This document shows positions 1-9,324 of a stretch of DNA of 60,388 nucleotides, piece by piece. The position numbers and the translations under genes are program-made. Numbering within the stretch: position 1 is the stretch's first letter; every line of letters begins with the position of its first letter. The stretch is from Acidobacteriota bacterium (lineage in GTDB: Bacteria > Acidobacteriota > Holophagae > Holophagales > Holophagaceae): contig BJFQ01000007.1 in NCBI GenBank assembly GCA_014189895.1, positions 1-60,388 of the forward strand. The letters run 5' to 3'. The notes beneath the pieces are model-generated. The model was given only the letters and a program-made list of their open reading frames with translations, was not told where the DNA came from and made no database searches.

Positions 1-1421
1 CGACTATTACAATCGCTGGTGAGGGCCACTGCTTTACCTGACTCAGATCCATCTTCATTTTTGATACGAATTAAACCAGCGTCCCCTTCCCCCATCCCGA
101 GCAGTGTATTGCTTCTCACTGTCCCGTCATATTGTCTTAAAATCCAATGCTTACTCGCTAGGGTGGGTGTCTGAATCAGAGACTGAAGGGTGGCTGAGAG
201 ATCTTGAATCTGAAGATCAGCGGGATAAGGGACTGCAGTGATCGTCGCTAAATACTCAGGAACTTTTTGGGGACGATCGTATTTAGGGGCAGCGTCGGCC
301 AAGGGCTGAATAGGAAGATCAATCACCACCTCACCGTGCCAACGACCGATAAAGCGTCCACTGTTCGTCACATTGCCCACGGAGACCGCATCCAATCCCC
401 ATTTGTGAAGGACGCGAATAACATCCTGCTCGTGTCCTGGCTTGGCCACAAGCAACATCCGCTCCTGACTCTCGGAAAGCATGAGTTCAAAGGGGGTCAT
501 GCCCTCTTCTCGCATCGGAATGGCGTCGAGACGCAGTTCAAGTCCTGTTCCAGCTCGACTGGCCATCTCGAAACTGCTGGAGGTTAATCCGGCGGCTCCC
601 ATGTCTTGAATACCGACGATCCAATCGTGATTAAAAATTTCAAGACAAGCTTCCAGTAATAGCTTTTCGACGAAGGGATCGCCCACTTGAACGGTGGGAC
701 GCTTTTCATCATCGCCTTCGGAGAACTCGGCACTGGCCATGCTGGCCCCATGAATACCATCACGTCCTGTTTTGGAACCAATATAAAGGACCTGATTACC
801 AACGCCCGACGCTGTCCCTCTGAAAATACGATCCGAACGAAGCAGACCAAGCGTAAAAGCATTTACTAAAATATTTCCGTTATAGCATCCATCAAAACCT
901 ACATCCCCGCCGAGCATGGGAATCCCCATGCAGTTGCCATAACTCGAAATACCCGCAACAACACCCTGGACCAACGAAGACATACGAGGAGCCTTTAATT
1001 CGCCAAATCGCAGTGAATTTAAATTTGCGAGTGGACGGGCGCCCATGGTGAATACATCGCGCAGAATGCCTCCCACGCCCGTCGCAGCGCCCTGAAAGGG
1101 TTCTATAAAACTCGGATGATTATGACTCTCCATCTTGAAGGCCACTGCCCAGCCGTCTCCAATATCGACGACGCCGGCATTTTCACCGGGTCCTTGCAGT
1201 ACGCGAGGGCCTTCCGTAGGAAGGTTCTTCAGATGAATGCGGGATGATTTATACGAACAGTGCTCACTCCACATCGCCGAAAAAATCCCTAACTCGGGAT
1301 AGGTCGGTGTTCGACCTTCGGTGAGTCGAAGTACGGATTTCCACTCTTCCGCACTCAGGCCTAATTGGAGGGCAAGGGTTTCCGTCACCTCAGGATCTTG
1401 CACGAATGGCCTGACGGACAT
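1..1421 (-). CDS. purL: Phosphoribosylformylglycinamidine synthase subunit PurL (3' part missing)
   Basis: PurL is the ATP-dependent synthetase subunit of the fourth step of de novo purine synthesis, converting FGAR to FGAM with glutamine-derived ammonia in the cytoplasm. The reading frame is open from an ATG at 1421 to the window edge, about 473 residues, so the C-terminal part lies outside. Visible family landmarks include [10 protein letters not shown] near the N terminus, the ESHNHPS segment, [13 protein letters not shown], and the [10 protein letters not shown] stretch where the window cuts the gene. A purine-rich AGGGGAGGGG sits just upstream of the ATG and supports this start. The length so far fits the standalone PurL form that works with PurQ and PurS rather than the fused large PurL. 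It lies upstream of, and in the same direction as, nothing else in view on its 3' side. Confidence 0.95.
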   Translation of the reverse strand, partial: MSVRPFVQDPEVTETLALQLGLSAEEWKSVLRLTEGRTPTYPELGIFSAMWSEHCSYKSSRIHLKNLPTEGPRVLQGPGENAGVVDIGDGWAVAFKMESHNHPSFIEPFQGAATGVGGILRDVFTMGARPLANLNSLRFGELKAPRMSSLVQGVVAGISSYGNCMGIPMLGGDVGFDGCYNGNILVNAFTLGLLRSDRIFRGTASGVGNQVLYIGSKTGRDGIHGASMASAEFSEGDDEKRPTVQVGDPFVEKLLLEACLEIFNHDWIVGIQDMGAAGLTSSSFEMASRAGTGLELRLDAIPMREEGMTPFELMLSESQERMLLVAKPGHEQDVIRVLHKWGLDAVSVGNVTNSGRFIGRWHGEVVIDLPIQPLADAAPKYDRPQKVPEYLATITAVPYPADLQIQDLSATLQSLIQTPTLASKHWILRQYDGTVRSNTLLGMGEGDAGLIRIKNEDGSESGKAVALTSDCNS

Positions 1422-1470
1422 GTCCCCTCCCCTGCTTTATTTTATCTCGGAAGACTCAATGATTCCTAAC

Positions 1471-2454
1471 TTATGAATTCAGAGAATAAGATTTTTTTTT
1501 CACGATACTTTGAATTTCTTGAATGGCAAACGCTAGGCGCTCTTCAGGACTGCCCTCAACGAGGGCATAGTGTTCCCCTCGCTCTTTGAGAAGGTGGATA
1601 AATCGCTGGGTCATCCAATTGCGGATCCCTTCTCCATCTCGAAATCCATCCTGAACAAATGGGATTTCATCTCCGGTGACTAAGGTGAGATCGTAATGTT
1701 GGGTAGATCCAAAATTAGCGATAATGGGTGACCAAAATTTCATATACCGCTCATGCCAGACGGCGGTGGCTAACGAATCGGTATCACAAATCAGGAGTCG
1801 ATTGGCTTGGCGGGCCATTTGATCCTCAAGGCGATTTTGTTCGCGTGCGATATGAATAAATTCTTGGCTCGTCCACATACCTTCGGAAAATCCTTTTTTC
1901 ACTCGTTCGGTATACTCTCGTCCATATTCAGGAACCCAAGAAGTTTTATAACAACGGGCGAGCTCCTGGCATAAGGTGGTTTTACCAGTACTTTCGGCTC
2001 CTAAGACTCGGATGCGAAGAGCGAAATAACCGCGGACACAAGGTTCGAGATAGTTCCAGTAGTAAAAAGGATCCTTCCGGACTTCGGCCGCATAGACAGG
2101 GAAAGCTAAACGAGCTTGATCAACCATAATGTGACGGATACCTAAAATCTTGGCAAATTCATCTCCATAGGTTTCCGAACTAAAAAAGATATCCGGAGTA
2201 AAACCCAAGAATGATTGTGTGTGAGACGCCCAAGCGTGGGTATCCAAATCGTCTTCTAGGTCAGGCATCCCAATGATCTGAGCCTCAGGATACATTTCCT
2301 TGAGCCAAGAAATCCGTGTTACTAGAGGTATGGTCGCGTCGCGGGTATCTCGCACACAAATGGTCAAATGTGACACGATGGTCAGCGCGGTATCGATTAA
2401 GTATTGATGACCTCGGTGCAAAGGGAGGAATCGTCCAATGATCAGTCCTCTCAT
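1471..2454 (-). CDS. nadR: NadR-like NMN adenylyltransferase / nicotinamide riboside kinase
   Basis: Bifunctional NAD salvage enzyme: an N-terminal nucleotidyltransferase domain (NMN + ATP to NAD) and a C-terminal P-loop kinase that phosphorylates nicotinamide riboside. The N terminus shows the GRFLPLHRGH motif of cytidylyltransferase-like folds, and the second half shows a Walker A loop GAESTGKTTL. I place the start at the ATG at 2454, which overlaps the pnuC stop as ATGA; a longer frame from 2487 would add 11 residues without domain content. There is no N-terminal helix-turn-helix, so unlike enterobacterial NadR it is not expected to be a repressor. It is translationally coupled to pnuC, which supplies its substrate. 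Confidence 0.92.
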   Translation of the reverse strand: MRGLIIGRFLPLHRGHQYLIDTALTIVSHLTICVRDTRDATIPLVTRISWLKEMYPEAQIIGMPDLEDDLDTHAWASHTQSFLGFTPDIFFSSETYGDEFAKILGIRHIMVDQARLAFPVYAAEVRKDPFYYWNYLEPCVRGYFALRIRVLGAESTGKTTLCQELARCYKTSWVPEYGREYTERVKKGFSEGMWTSQEFIHIAREQNRLEDQMARQANRLLICDTDSLATAVWHERYMKFWSPIIANFGSTQHYDLTLVTGDEIPFVQDGFRDGEGIRNWMTQRFIHLLKERGEHYALVEGSPEERLAFAIQEIQSIVKKKSYSLNS

Positions 2455-3044
2455 AGGGTCCCTTCTTCGCGGTAACTCTTTGTCCAAAGACGCAAACCAG
2501 ACAAGCAGAGTCCTAAGAAGATCATATAAAGAGTCGCTGTAATATACAAATCCCTAAAAATACTAGTCAAGGCCGACAAGATATTGAAGAGAATCCAGAT
2601 CCACCAATTCTCAAGTTTTTTACGGGCCATGAGGACCTGGGCCACCAACCCTAAAATCAAAATTAAGCTATCCAGGATCGGAAGACGGCCGTCCGTCCAA
2701 TTACGCAGACTAGTACTGACACCCCACCAGGTGAACGTGACGATTAGGATTCCCACACCCCATTGCGATGGTCTTAAGCGGGTAACAGGAACCCTAGGAC
2801 GATCTGAAAGGGGTCGAGACCAATACCACCAACCATAAATACTGACGAGAAAGAAAATAAGTTGGAGGATGGATTGACCATAAAGTTTAGACGTAAAAAA
2901 AACTGACCCGAGAACCAAATTGTTGACCATCCCCACGGGCCAATTCCAAATATTTTCTCGGGTGATCAGCCAAACGCAAAGCGCTCCCGATATCCAGCTG
3001 TATATCTCAAGCTGATGTTCCGTTAGAAGATCAATCATGTGCAT
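2451..3044 (-). CDS. pnuC: Nicotinamide riboside transporter PnuC
   Basis: Inner-membrane facilitator for nicotinamide riboside; trapping occurs by phosphorylation through the kinase encoded next door. The protein is 197 residues with about seven hydrophobic segments. It contains the characteristic NIWNWPVGMVNN region and the following KLYGQSILQLIFF and YGWWYW helices typical of PnuC. Its start (ATG 3044 or the ATG two codons later) lies inside the end of the preceding gene, and its stop overlaps the nadR start by four bases, so the pair is tightly coupled. Identification rests on these motifs and the nadR neighbour. Confidence 0.93.
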   Translation of the reverse strand: MHMIDLLTEHQLEIYSWISGALCVWLITRENIWNWPVGMVNNLVLGSVFFTSKLYGQSILQLIFFLVSIYGWWYWSRPLSDRPRVPVTRLRPSQWGVGILIVTFTWWGVSTSLRNWTDGRLPILDSLILILGLVAQVLMARKKLENWWIWILFNILSALTSIFRDLYITATLYMIFLGLCLSGLRLWTKSYREEGTL

Positions 3045-3591
3045 CCGTCCATTTTAGATGGGGGCTTTTATTGACAATAATCGTAATGAGTTCCTCGAGA
3101 TACTCAACCAGTACGAAATGAATCTGAAGGACCCTTAAGGGTTCAGGGATTTCAGGATCCGACTCTGCCTTGATCTGAAATAAAAAGAACTTTCTCTGTA
3201 ACCTGACAATTCGTCTCCAGGTTAAACGGCCGCCTCCTAGTTTTCGCGAAAGCCAGGAGGGAATCAAGTGGTGTTGGACGGTGAGACCGATATCATCAAT
3301 CACCACCTGCGTGGTCTCCACTAAGATCAAGAAGATCAGGCTGAGTAAGAGAATGACCATGGACATCAAGCCGCTGATCGCTAAAATGCCGATCGAACTG
3401 TAAAGAAACGAAGTAGATTCTCCTTGGAGTTTAAGAAAGTGAGCTTGGGTCCACAGTGACGGAAGTTTTTCAACCACTTGGCGCAACATGCTCATGCAAG
3501 AAAACCAACAACCACAAAAAATCACAAACGATAAAACGCGCTGAAAAAAAGAAGCGCGAAAAATGGAAGGACTCGGCGACGAGATTTGCAT
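3031..3591 (-). CDS. Small membrane protein of unknown function, PH-like C-terminal part
   Basis: I do not recognise a named family. The 186-residue product has a hydrophobic segment near residues 18-36, a second longer one near 66-92, and then a soluble region rich in beta-prone, basic sequence (TWRRIVRLQRKFFLFQIKAE) that resembles the bacterial PH-like domains found in small membrane proteins. It is packed between pyrF (five bases apart) and pnuC (14-base overlap), so it is very likely co-expressed with nucleotide and NAD salvage genes. Whether it takes part in that pathway cannot be told from the sequence. Confidence 0.7.
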   Translation of the reverse strand: MQISSPSPSIFRASFFQRVLSFVIFCGCWFSCMSMLRQVVEKLPSLWTQAHFLKLQGESTSFLYSSIGILAISGLMSMVILLLSLIFLILVETTQVVIDDIGLTVQHHLIPSWLSRKLGGGRLTWRRIVRLQRKFFLFQIKAESDPEIPEPLRVLQIHFVLVEYLEELITIIVNKSPHLKWTDAHD

Positions 3592-3596
3592 CAGTT

Positions 3597-4316
3597 TTAT
3601 TGGATCGATTCAACCAAGGCATGAGCCGCTTCGCGAGGATGGGTAGACGCCGTAATGGGTCGTCCCACCACTAAGTAGTCAGCGCCAGCCTGGAGAGCCG
3701 ACGCAGGATCTAAAACGCGGACTTGGTCGCCGAGGTCACTTCCGGCGGGTCGAATGCCAGGACATACCAAATGAAAAGAAGTGCCGAGATGTTGACGCAG
3801 TTGCCTCGCTTCTTGAGGTGAGCACACCCCCCCATCCATGCCGGATTGTTGGGCAAGGCGGCCGAGGTTCAAAACAGATGCGGCCGTGTCATGGGTCTGG
3901 CCTACATTTTTCCATTCCGTCTCATCAAAACTGGTCAGAACGGTCACTGCTAAAGATCGCGTCTGGCCCCCTTGTTGGCGATGGGTTTGGAGAAGTTCAC
4001 TCACGGCTTTCATCATGGGTATTCCCCCCGTCGCATGAACGGTCAGGAAATAAGGATCAAGAGGAAGCACCGATCGGAGAGCCCCAGTAACCGTATTGGG
4101 AATATCTAAAAATTTCAGGTCTAAAAAAATTCGAGCATGTCGACTCAAAGCTTTCACCAAATCCGGTCCCTCAGCGCAGAACAATTCGAGTCCAACCTTG
4201 AATAAACCTACTTCTCCCGAGAGTTCTTCTGCTAATCGAAGAGCCTCAGAGGCCCGGGGAACGTCTAGGGCCACGATGAGGCGTTCTCGGGGATGCTTGG
4301 GGTGAAAAGAAGACAA
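3597..4316 (-). CDS. pyrF: Orotidine 5'-phosphate decarboxylase
   Basis: Final step of UMP synthesis, decarboxylating OMP in the cytoplasm. The 239-residue length is normal for the short bacterial PyrF. The N-terminal IVALDVP strand, FKVGLELF with Lys40, and the catalytic D-x-K-x-x-D array (FLDLKFLDIPNT; Asp66, Lys68, Asp71) are all present. So are the C-terminal CPGIRP and the phosphate-binding LVVGRPIT segments. It heads the run pyrF, membrane protein, pnuC, nadR on the minus strand, all within a few bases or overlapping, which looks like one nucleotide-supply operon. Confidence 0.96.
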   Translation of the reverse strand: MSSFHPKHPRERLIVALDVPRASEALRLAEELSGEVGLFKVGLELFCAEGPDLVKALSRHARIFLDLKFLDIPNTVTGALRSVLPLDPYFLTVHATGGIPMMKAVSELLQTHRQQGGQTRSLAVTVLTSFDETEWKNVGQTHDTAASVLNLGRLAQQSGMDGGVCSPQEARQLRQHLGTSFHLVCPGIRPAGSDLGDQVRVLDPASALQAGADYLVVGRPITASTHPREAAHALVESIQ

Positions 4317-4318
4317 CG

Positions 4319-4358
4319 TATTTCCTGAGAGAGTCTACTTCTATTCTCTCAGGAAATA
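4319..4358. terminator. Strong stem-loop between the M1 peptidase gene and pyrF
   Basis: A perfect 14-bp inverted repeat (left arm 4319-4332, right arm 4345-4358, arms beginning TATTTCCTGAGAGA) flanks a 12-base loop. It lies 20 bases past the M1 peptidase stop and just upstream of the pyrF start. No T-run follows it on either strand, so it is not a classical intrinsic terminator; a transcript-stabilising or processing hairpin, or a factor-assisted terminator, is also possible. Confidence 0.45.
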
Positions 4359-4377
4359 TCATGTGTTCCAATGCGAG

Positions 4378-6318
4378 TTAAAGGAGTCCAATGCCCTGCA
4401 AGCAATAGGTTAGAAAGGTGGTGACCAAATGGGCCCAGTAAGCGATGCCACGGGTGGGAGCCTTAGGACTCCATGAAGCATAGAGTCGATCCCGCAAGAT
4501 CGGGTATTCATAATCAGGATCCAACTGAGCCTGAACAACCGGAGCGGGAAAATCAAAATGGACCCAACGGTCTTTACCGTCCCATCGAACTTTTCGTTCT
4601 TCACCCGTGGACAACCTAACCCACAGCGTGATGGGCGATACAATATCGCCCCGACGTTCTAGCTTGACCCGCCCCTGCGGCAAGGGCTGTCGTATCGATT
4701 CAAAGGAGGCATCCCCGTCACGATTAATATCCCACCCGCCCTCACGGACACTCAGGACACTAACCCGCTCAATCTGATAATCCAAGGTTCCCGTCCCCGT
4801 GACATAATCCGACCAAAAAGTATCCAGATTACGACCTGAAATACGTTCGGCAATACGTTTGAAATCTAAATGCGTGGGGTGCTTAAAAGCCATCTCACGC
4901 GTATACGTAGTCATCACATTACTCATGGTTGTATGCCCCAACAGGGCTTCGAGTTGTTGTAAGACCATATCGGGTTTGGTGTACGCAGTATTCCCATAGG
5001 TCGCGCTCTCATAACCCTTGCGTGTCAAAGGATCGGAATTGGGCGTCATGAGATAACTCGTCAATGATTGAAAATTTCCAGGAAGTTGAAATCGACGTGA
5101 ATTGAAAAGCCCAGAATAATGCCGCTGCATGGCCTTCGATTCAAAATAACTATTGAACCCCTCATCTAGCCAAGGCTCATCGACTTCGTTACTCGCGAGC
5201 ATTCCATAGAAATACTGATGACCAAACTCATGGACCGTTACCACTTCGGGGGTTCGGAATTTAAAGGGATCGAAGGCATTGGTTCCCGCCATGATCATGG
5301 TGGGGTATTCCATCCCATCGGCTCCGGAAGCATTTTCGGGAGGGTCGACCACGGTTAACACAGGATAGGGATATTTGAAGTACCACTCTTCAGTCAACCT
5401 TAAACTAGCCTCAATCGCGGCCACATGTCGATCGATCATCAAATGATGACTCGGCTCATAAAAAAGAGAGACTTTGACTCCGCGGTAAGTAAAATCTCTT
5501 CGCTTCCAATCCAAGTTACTTTTCATAGCGAAGGCAAAATCATGAACATCTTCGGCATGCAATTTATAGATCATGCGTTTATCATCTACCGGATCCGGCC
5601 AAGCATCTTTCTTGATACCATCGACGGGATCGATATAGCTGATGGCTTCGCCTGAATGGGCCAACCAAAATCCTCGAGGGACGTTTACATTGACAGCATA
5701 GGTCCCAAAATCTGAAAAGAACTCCGTATTCCCATGATGGGCATCACAGGTCCATTGAGACCCTTGATAAACTCCAACTTTAGGAAACCATTGGGCGGCC
5801 ATTAGGAATCCATCGGACCACCCCGTTCGGGCAAAGACGCGAGGAAACTGACTCACCCATTCGATCTCCAGTGTAACGGTTTCTCCAGGAGCAACAGCTC
5901 GCGTCAAATTGACCCAATACACCGACTCGTCTTCACCGTAGGATCCTCGGAGGTAACGGCCTTCTAATCGAATAGACTCGATACGACTATAGCCCCAAGA
6001 TGATTGATCATTCTCGTCTCCCATGCGATCACCCCGTAGGCTCCCGCCTACTTCTCGCATAAAAATGGAATTGGGTCCCTTGAAGGCATTGAGATAAAGA
6101 TGAAGAGGTAACTTATCCGTGGCTTCTGTTCCTGCATTTTTCCACGTCAACTTCAAAGAGCCCTTTAAGGCATGCTCCGCAGGATTCACATACGCCTCGA
6201 TCTCATAGTTCGCAAGACGAGGGGCTAAGGGGGTCTTAAACCAAACGGGATTCGACGTCTGGGCCCACAGTGTGAAAGGCAGAAGTCCGAGGAGGAGTCG
6301 GTAGAATAAGCGCTTCAT
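4378..6318 (-). CDS. Secreted or membrane-anchored M1-family zinc aminopeptidase
   Basis: Zinc metallopeptidase of the M1 (aminopeptidase N / leukotriene A4 hydrolase-like) family, expected to act outside the cytoplasmic membrane on peptides. A signal peptide is visible at the N terminus (basic start, hydrophobic core, cleavage around AQT near residue 20). The zinc site is HEFGH at residues 363-367 with the third ligand Glu386 in WLDEGF, exactly 18 residues later. An exopeptidase-type GADGMEYP segment at about 332-339 replaces the usual GAMEN. The last 22 residues are hydrophobic and could be a C-terminal membrane anchor. The stop lies beyond a 14-bp hairpin from pyrF; at its 5' end it overlaps an upstream membrane protein gene by four bases. 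The precise substrate is unknown. Confidence 0.9.
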   Translation of the reverse strand: MKRLFYRLLLGLLPFTLWAQTSNPVWFKTPLAPRLANYEIEAYVNPAEHALKGSLKLTWKNAGTEATDKLPLHLYLNAFKGPNSIFMREVGGSLRGDRMGDENDQSSWGYSRIESIRLEGRYLRGSYGEDESVYWVNLTRAVAPGETVTLEIEWVSQFPRVFARTGWSDGFLMAAQWFPKVGVYQGSQWTCDAHHGNTEFFSDFGTYAVNVNVPRGFWLAHSGEAISYIDPVDGIKKDAWPDPVDDKRMIYKLHAEDVHDFAFAMKSNLDWKRRDFTYRGVKVSLFYEPSHHLMIDRHVAAIEASLRLTEEWYFKYPYPVLTVVDPPENASGADGMEYPTMIMAGTNAFDPFKFRTPEVVTVHEFGHQYFYGMLASNEVDEPWLDEGFNSYFESKAMQRHYSGLFNSRRFQLPGNFQSLTSYLMTPNSDPLTRKGYESATYGNTAYTKPDMVLQQLEALLGHTTMSNVMTTYTREMAFKHPTHLDFKRIAERISGRNLDTFWSDYVTGTGTLDYQIERVSVLSVREGGWDINRDGDASFESIRQPLPQGRVKLERRGDIVSPITLWVRLSTGEERKVRWDGKDRWVHFDFPAPVVQAQLDPDYEYPILRDRLYASWSPKAPTRGIAYWAHLVTTFLTYCLQGIGLL

Positions 6319-7232
6319 AGCACTCTCCTTTTCAGGTCTTCAACGGTCTTCAAAATAAAATGTTGATTCGATAAGAAATGTACAACATTCACTAAGAGGC
6401 TTCGCAGAATCCCAGCATTGAGAATCGTTACACCCACCTGAATGAGGATCACCGACCAAAGTGCAGCCGAGGTTCCCGCTCCCCATCGCCATGCTCCCCA
6501 AAGGGCGCCGTAAGAAAGGGCGAGACGCAAAGTTGTTGAGATCATGGCGAGGCTTAGCCACGAGCCTACATTTTTCCAAATCGCATTGAAACAAAAGCGG
6601 AGATGGTGTTTGTAGTCGGTCACGGGCCCCATCAGTCGTTGAACTCGACAGATCGACCATTGAATCATCCAGAAACTCGTAAGCGCCATGGGTAGTAAGA
6701 TGCTCCACAGAAAGGCCACCCACATCGTGGGCAAGGTGCCGACCCAGCGGAGACCGTCGCCGAGCCATCCTAAGAGCCAACCGAGTAAGATCGTCGGGAG
6801 GAGACCTATGATGAGCGCATCGCCAAGTCCCTTAATCCAAGGAGAAAAGTGGGCGGGTTGTCCAAGCGTATGGGCTTGTAGACGCCAACCGCTTCTTAGG
6901 ATGAGAAACAAGATTCCTAACGATAAAAATATGAAGACCGGTCCTACAAAGGATTCAACATTAGTAATCGTCGGACTTCCTTTGAGAAAATAAACTAAAT
7001 CATTACCACTGAGGCGCGTACCCCAATCCTGAGCTAGCATGCTAGACCCATTGGAATAAGCCATCAAATCGAGCCATCGACTTTTCAGACTCCACGCTCC
7101 TGCAATCGCAAACGCTACCCAGCTCAAAATAAATTCCGCATCTTCACGACTGCATGTCGGTGTCAAAGATTTTTTAACAAAGGCCCAAGGAGCTTGCGGA
7201 CTATACTCATTACTGGTCTGAAAGGTTTCCAT
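6315..7232 (-). CDS. Polytopic membrane protein of unknown function, coupled to the M1 peptidase
   Basis: I do not recognise the family. The 305-residue protein has about six hydrophobic segments (near residues 34-48, 95-113, 142-163, 172-194, 220-245 and 256-280) and a soluble N terminus of about 30 residues. The start at 7232 is preceded by an AGGAGGATG-type ribosome binding site. Its stop overlaps the ATG of the M1 peptidase by four bases, so the two are translationally coupled and may act together, for instance in anchoring, export or peptide uptake. The arrangement of helices recalls Yip1-like or ABC-permease-like integral proteins but no diagnostic motif is visible. Confidence 0.65.
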   Translation of the reverse strand: METFQTSNEYSPQAPWAFVKKSLTPTCSREDAEFILSWVAFAIAGAWSLKSRWLDLMAYSNGSSMLAQDWGTRLSGNDLVYFLKGSPTITNVESFVGPVFIFLSLGILFLILRSGWRLQAHTLGQPAHFSPWIKGLGDALIIGLLPTILLGWLLGWLGDGLRWVGTLPTMWVAFLWSILLPMALTSFWMIQWSICRVQRLMGPVTDYKHHLRFCFNAIWKNVGSWLSLAMISTTLRLALSYGALWGAWRWGAGTSAALWSVILIQVGVTILNAGILRSLLVNVVHFLSNQHFILKTVEDLKRRVL

Positions 7233-7339
7233 GGGCTCATCCTCCTGGATCGAGTGGGCAGATCTTTAACTCTATATAAATTGCTTTCACTTTTATACGC
7301 CATCCCTCCCAACGGGATGATTCATAAGATTGATTTGTA

Positions 7340-7365
7340 TTTTGAATAGTGTACACTATTCAAAA
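7340..7365. promoter_or_regulatory. Perfect 26-bp palindrome, probable operator of umuDC
   Basis: Half-site TTTTGAATAGTGT at 7340-7352 is followed directly by its exact reverse complement at 7353-7365, with no spacer. It ends nine bases before the chosen umuD start. A possible -35 TTGATT (7330-7335) and weak -10 TACACT (7352-7357, 16-base spacing) would place it on top of the promoter, as expected for a repressor site. SOS genes are normally controlled by LexA at such palindromes. The sequence does not match the E. coli (CTGT-N8-ACAG) or Gram-positive (GAAC-N4-GTTC) box, so the binding protein is uncertain. Confidence 0.75.
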
Positions 7366-7374
7366 AGAGGTTTT

Positions 7375-7983
7375 ATGGTTATTAAATCAAAGCAAGGAGG
7401 TTCTCGGGCTGGAGCGGGTCGAAAGCCGGGCCAAGGCCCCTACGGTGAGCAAACTCAAGCCCTCCGGGTTCCGGAAAGCCAACTCGGCACTCTTAAAAAA
7501 TACTTAGCTCAGTATCGTCGTTCTTCGGGAGTCTCTCGACTCAAACGGGGCGAAGTAATCACCCTCGAACTTCATGGGATCCGGCGCGATACCCGTCCCC
7601 GTACCATTCCCCTGATTCCTTCTAGTGTGCCGGCCGGATTTCCTTCCCCTGCTGATGATTATTTTCATGGATCGATTGATTTAAATGAACATCTGATTCA
7701 CCGACGTGAATCGACGTTTATTTTAAGAGTCTCGGGTTGGTCCATGCTGCAAGCAGGCATCCATGACGGCGATGAACTCATCGTCGACCGATCGTTGGAA
7801 CCCCAGAATGGTCATGTTGTTATTGCGGTCGTCGATAATGAGTTGACCTGTAAGCGTCTTCTAAAATCAGGATCGGTGATTCGTCTCGTTTCCGAAAACC
7901 CAGATTATCCCGAGATCATTGTAGATAAAGCCCAAGAAATTACTATTTGGGGCGTCGTGACGCGCGTCTTGCATAAGGTATGA
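7375..7983 (+). CDS. umuD: Extended UmuD-like S24 self-cleaving mutagenesis protein
   Basis: Subunit of the error-prone DNA polymerase V type complex; UmuD is activated by RecA-stimulated self-cleavage. Start chosen at ATG 7375, preceded by AAGAGG; a frame opening at 7330 would run through the operator. The 202-residue protein has a normal UmuD core: cleavage-site context [11 protein letters not shown] (predicted cut Ala87-Gly88), catalytic Ser123 in SGWSM and Lys160 in LTCKRL. The core is preceded by 87 residues rather than the about 24 of E. coli UmuD. This extension carries a Gly/Arg/Lys-rich motif [12 protein letters not shown] and LRVPES. That makes it LexA-sized and could provide DNA binding. 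It overlaps umuC by four bases. Confidence 0.92.
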   Translation: MVIKSKQGGSRAGAGRKPGQGPYGEQTQALRVPESQLGTLKKYLAQYRRSSGVSRLKRGEVITLELHGIRRDTRPRTIPLIPSSVPAGFPSPADDYFHGSIDLNEHLIHRRESTFILRVSGWSMLQAGIHDGDELIVDRSLEPQNGHVVIAVVDNELTCKRLLKSGSVIRLVSENPDYPEIIVDKAQEITIWGVVTRVLHKV

Positions 7984-9302
7984 ACGCTCACCATCTCATC
8001 GCTTTGATCGATGTAAATAACATGTATGTTTCCTGCGAGCGGGTCTTCCGTCCTGATCTGGCTCGAACTCCCATGGTCGTGCTTAGCAATAACGATGGTT
8101 GTGTCATTTCGCGCAGTTCAGAAGTTAAAGCCCTAGGGGTTCCCATGGGTGTCCCTTGGTTTAAGATTCGAGACCTCGCGAAAGCCCATCGTATCTTGGC
8201 CCTCAGTTCGAACTATGATCTTTACGGTGATATGAGTGATCGATTTATCACTGCCTTACGGAATTTTAGTCCCACTCAAGAGGTCTACTCTATTGATGAA
8301 TGTTTTCTAGCAGTAGGCGATGTGCCCGAGTCCTCCATCGTTGCCTTAGGTCGCGATATTCGGCAAACGATTCAACAATGGATTGGTCTCCCGGTGTGTG
8401 TGGGTATTGGGCCAACCAAAACCCTCGCCAAACTTGCCAATCATGCCGCCAAGAAACAGGAGTCTCGGCAAGGCGTCTGTTTTCTAAAATCTAGTGATGA
8501 CGCTATTACTCCCATTGCACAAGCCTTTCCTGTTCGTGATGTATGGGGCGTGGGGGATCGCTACAGTGAGCGTCTAACGAGCCTGGGTCTTCAGACCATC
8601 GAAGATCTTCGACAATGGTCGCCCGACTTAGCGCGCCAGCACTTTGGGGTCAATCTAGCCCGTACGATTTGGGAATTAAGAGGAGCAGCTTGTTTTAAAT
8701 TCCAAGAGACGCCTGAAGATAAAAAACAAATCACCTCGTCACGATCCTTTGGCTGTGCTGTGACCCGTTTGGAACATTTAATGGAAGCTGTAACGCTTCA
8801 TGTCACCCGAGGATCCGAAAAATTACGCTCGCAAGGATCGGTGGCTCGAGCTATTCAGGTTTTTATTATGACGAATCGACATCGAACCCAAGATCTGCAA
8901 TATTATCCAGGCGTGACCATCAGCCTAGATTCACCTTCGGACGATACGCGCCGCCTGATGCAAGCAGCCGCTGAAGGCTTGCGTCGAATCTATCGGCCGG
9001 GGTTTCGCTATATCAAAGCAGGCATTAATTTGGTCGACTTAACGCGAAAGGATCTTCAACCCACACCCTTATGGGGGATGCCGCGAACGGGAGAGAGCTT
9101 AATCTCGGTCATGGATGCTTTAAATGATCGCTTTGGATCGGGAACAGTTGGACTTGGAACCATGGGGCTCTCACAAGAACGAAATTGGTCTATGAAACGA
9201 GAAAATAAAACGCCAAGTTATACGACGGAATGGGACGAACTCAGGTGTGTCTTTGCGACGCGACATAAAAAGCGAATCCCTGGACTTTGGGATCACAATT
9301 AA
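7980..9302 (+). CDS. umuC: Y-family DNA polymerase V catalytic subunit UmuC
   Basis: Translesion DNA polymerase, working with cleaved UmuD and RecA to copy damaged template at the cost of mutations. The 440-residue length is normal. Metal ligands are visible as Asp11 in [12 protein letters not shown] and Asp106-Glu107 in YSIDECFL. The palm contains [12 protein letters not shown] and the thumb helix-hairpin-helix segment includes [13 protein letters not shown]. The UmuC-specific C-terminal domain is intact, with QPTPLW as a possible beta-clamp contact. ATGA overlap with umuD shows one operon, presumably induced on DNA damage through the palindrome upstream. Confidence 0.95.
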   Translation: MNAHHLIALIDVNNMYVSCERVFRPDLARTPMVVLSNNDGCVISRSSEVKALGVPMGVPWFKIRDLAKAHRILALSSNYDLYGDMSDRFITALRNFSPTQEVYSIDECFLAVGDVPESSIVALGRDIRQTIQQWIGLPVCVGIGPTKTLAKLANHAAKKQESRQGVCFLKSSDDAITPIAQAFPVRDVWGVGDRYSERLTSLGLQTIEDLRQWSPDLARQHFGVNLARTIWELRGAACFKFQETPEDKKQITSSRSFGCAVTRLEHLMEAVTLHVTRGSEKLRSQGSVARAIQVFIMTNRHRTQDLQYYPGVTISLDSPSDDTRRLMQAAAEGLRRIYRPGFRYIKAGINLVDLTRKDLQPTPLWGMPRTGESLISVMDALNDRFGSGTVGLGTMGLSQERNWSMKRENKTPSYTTEWDELRCVFATRHKKRIPGLWDHN

Positions 9303-9324
9303 AGAGTCTCTACTTCGTTCGGAC

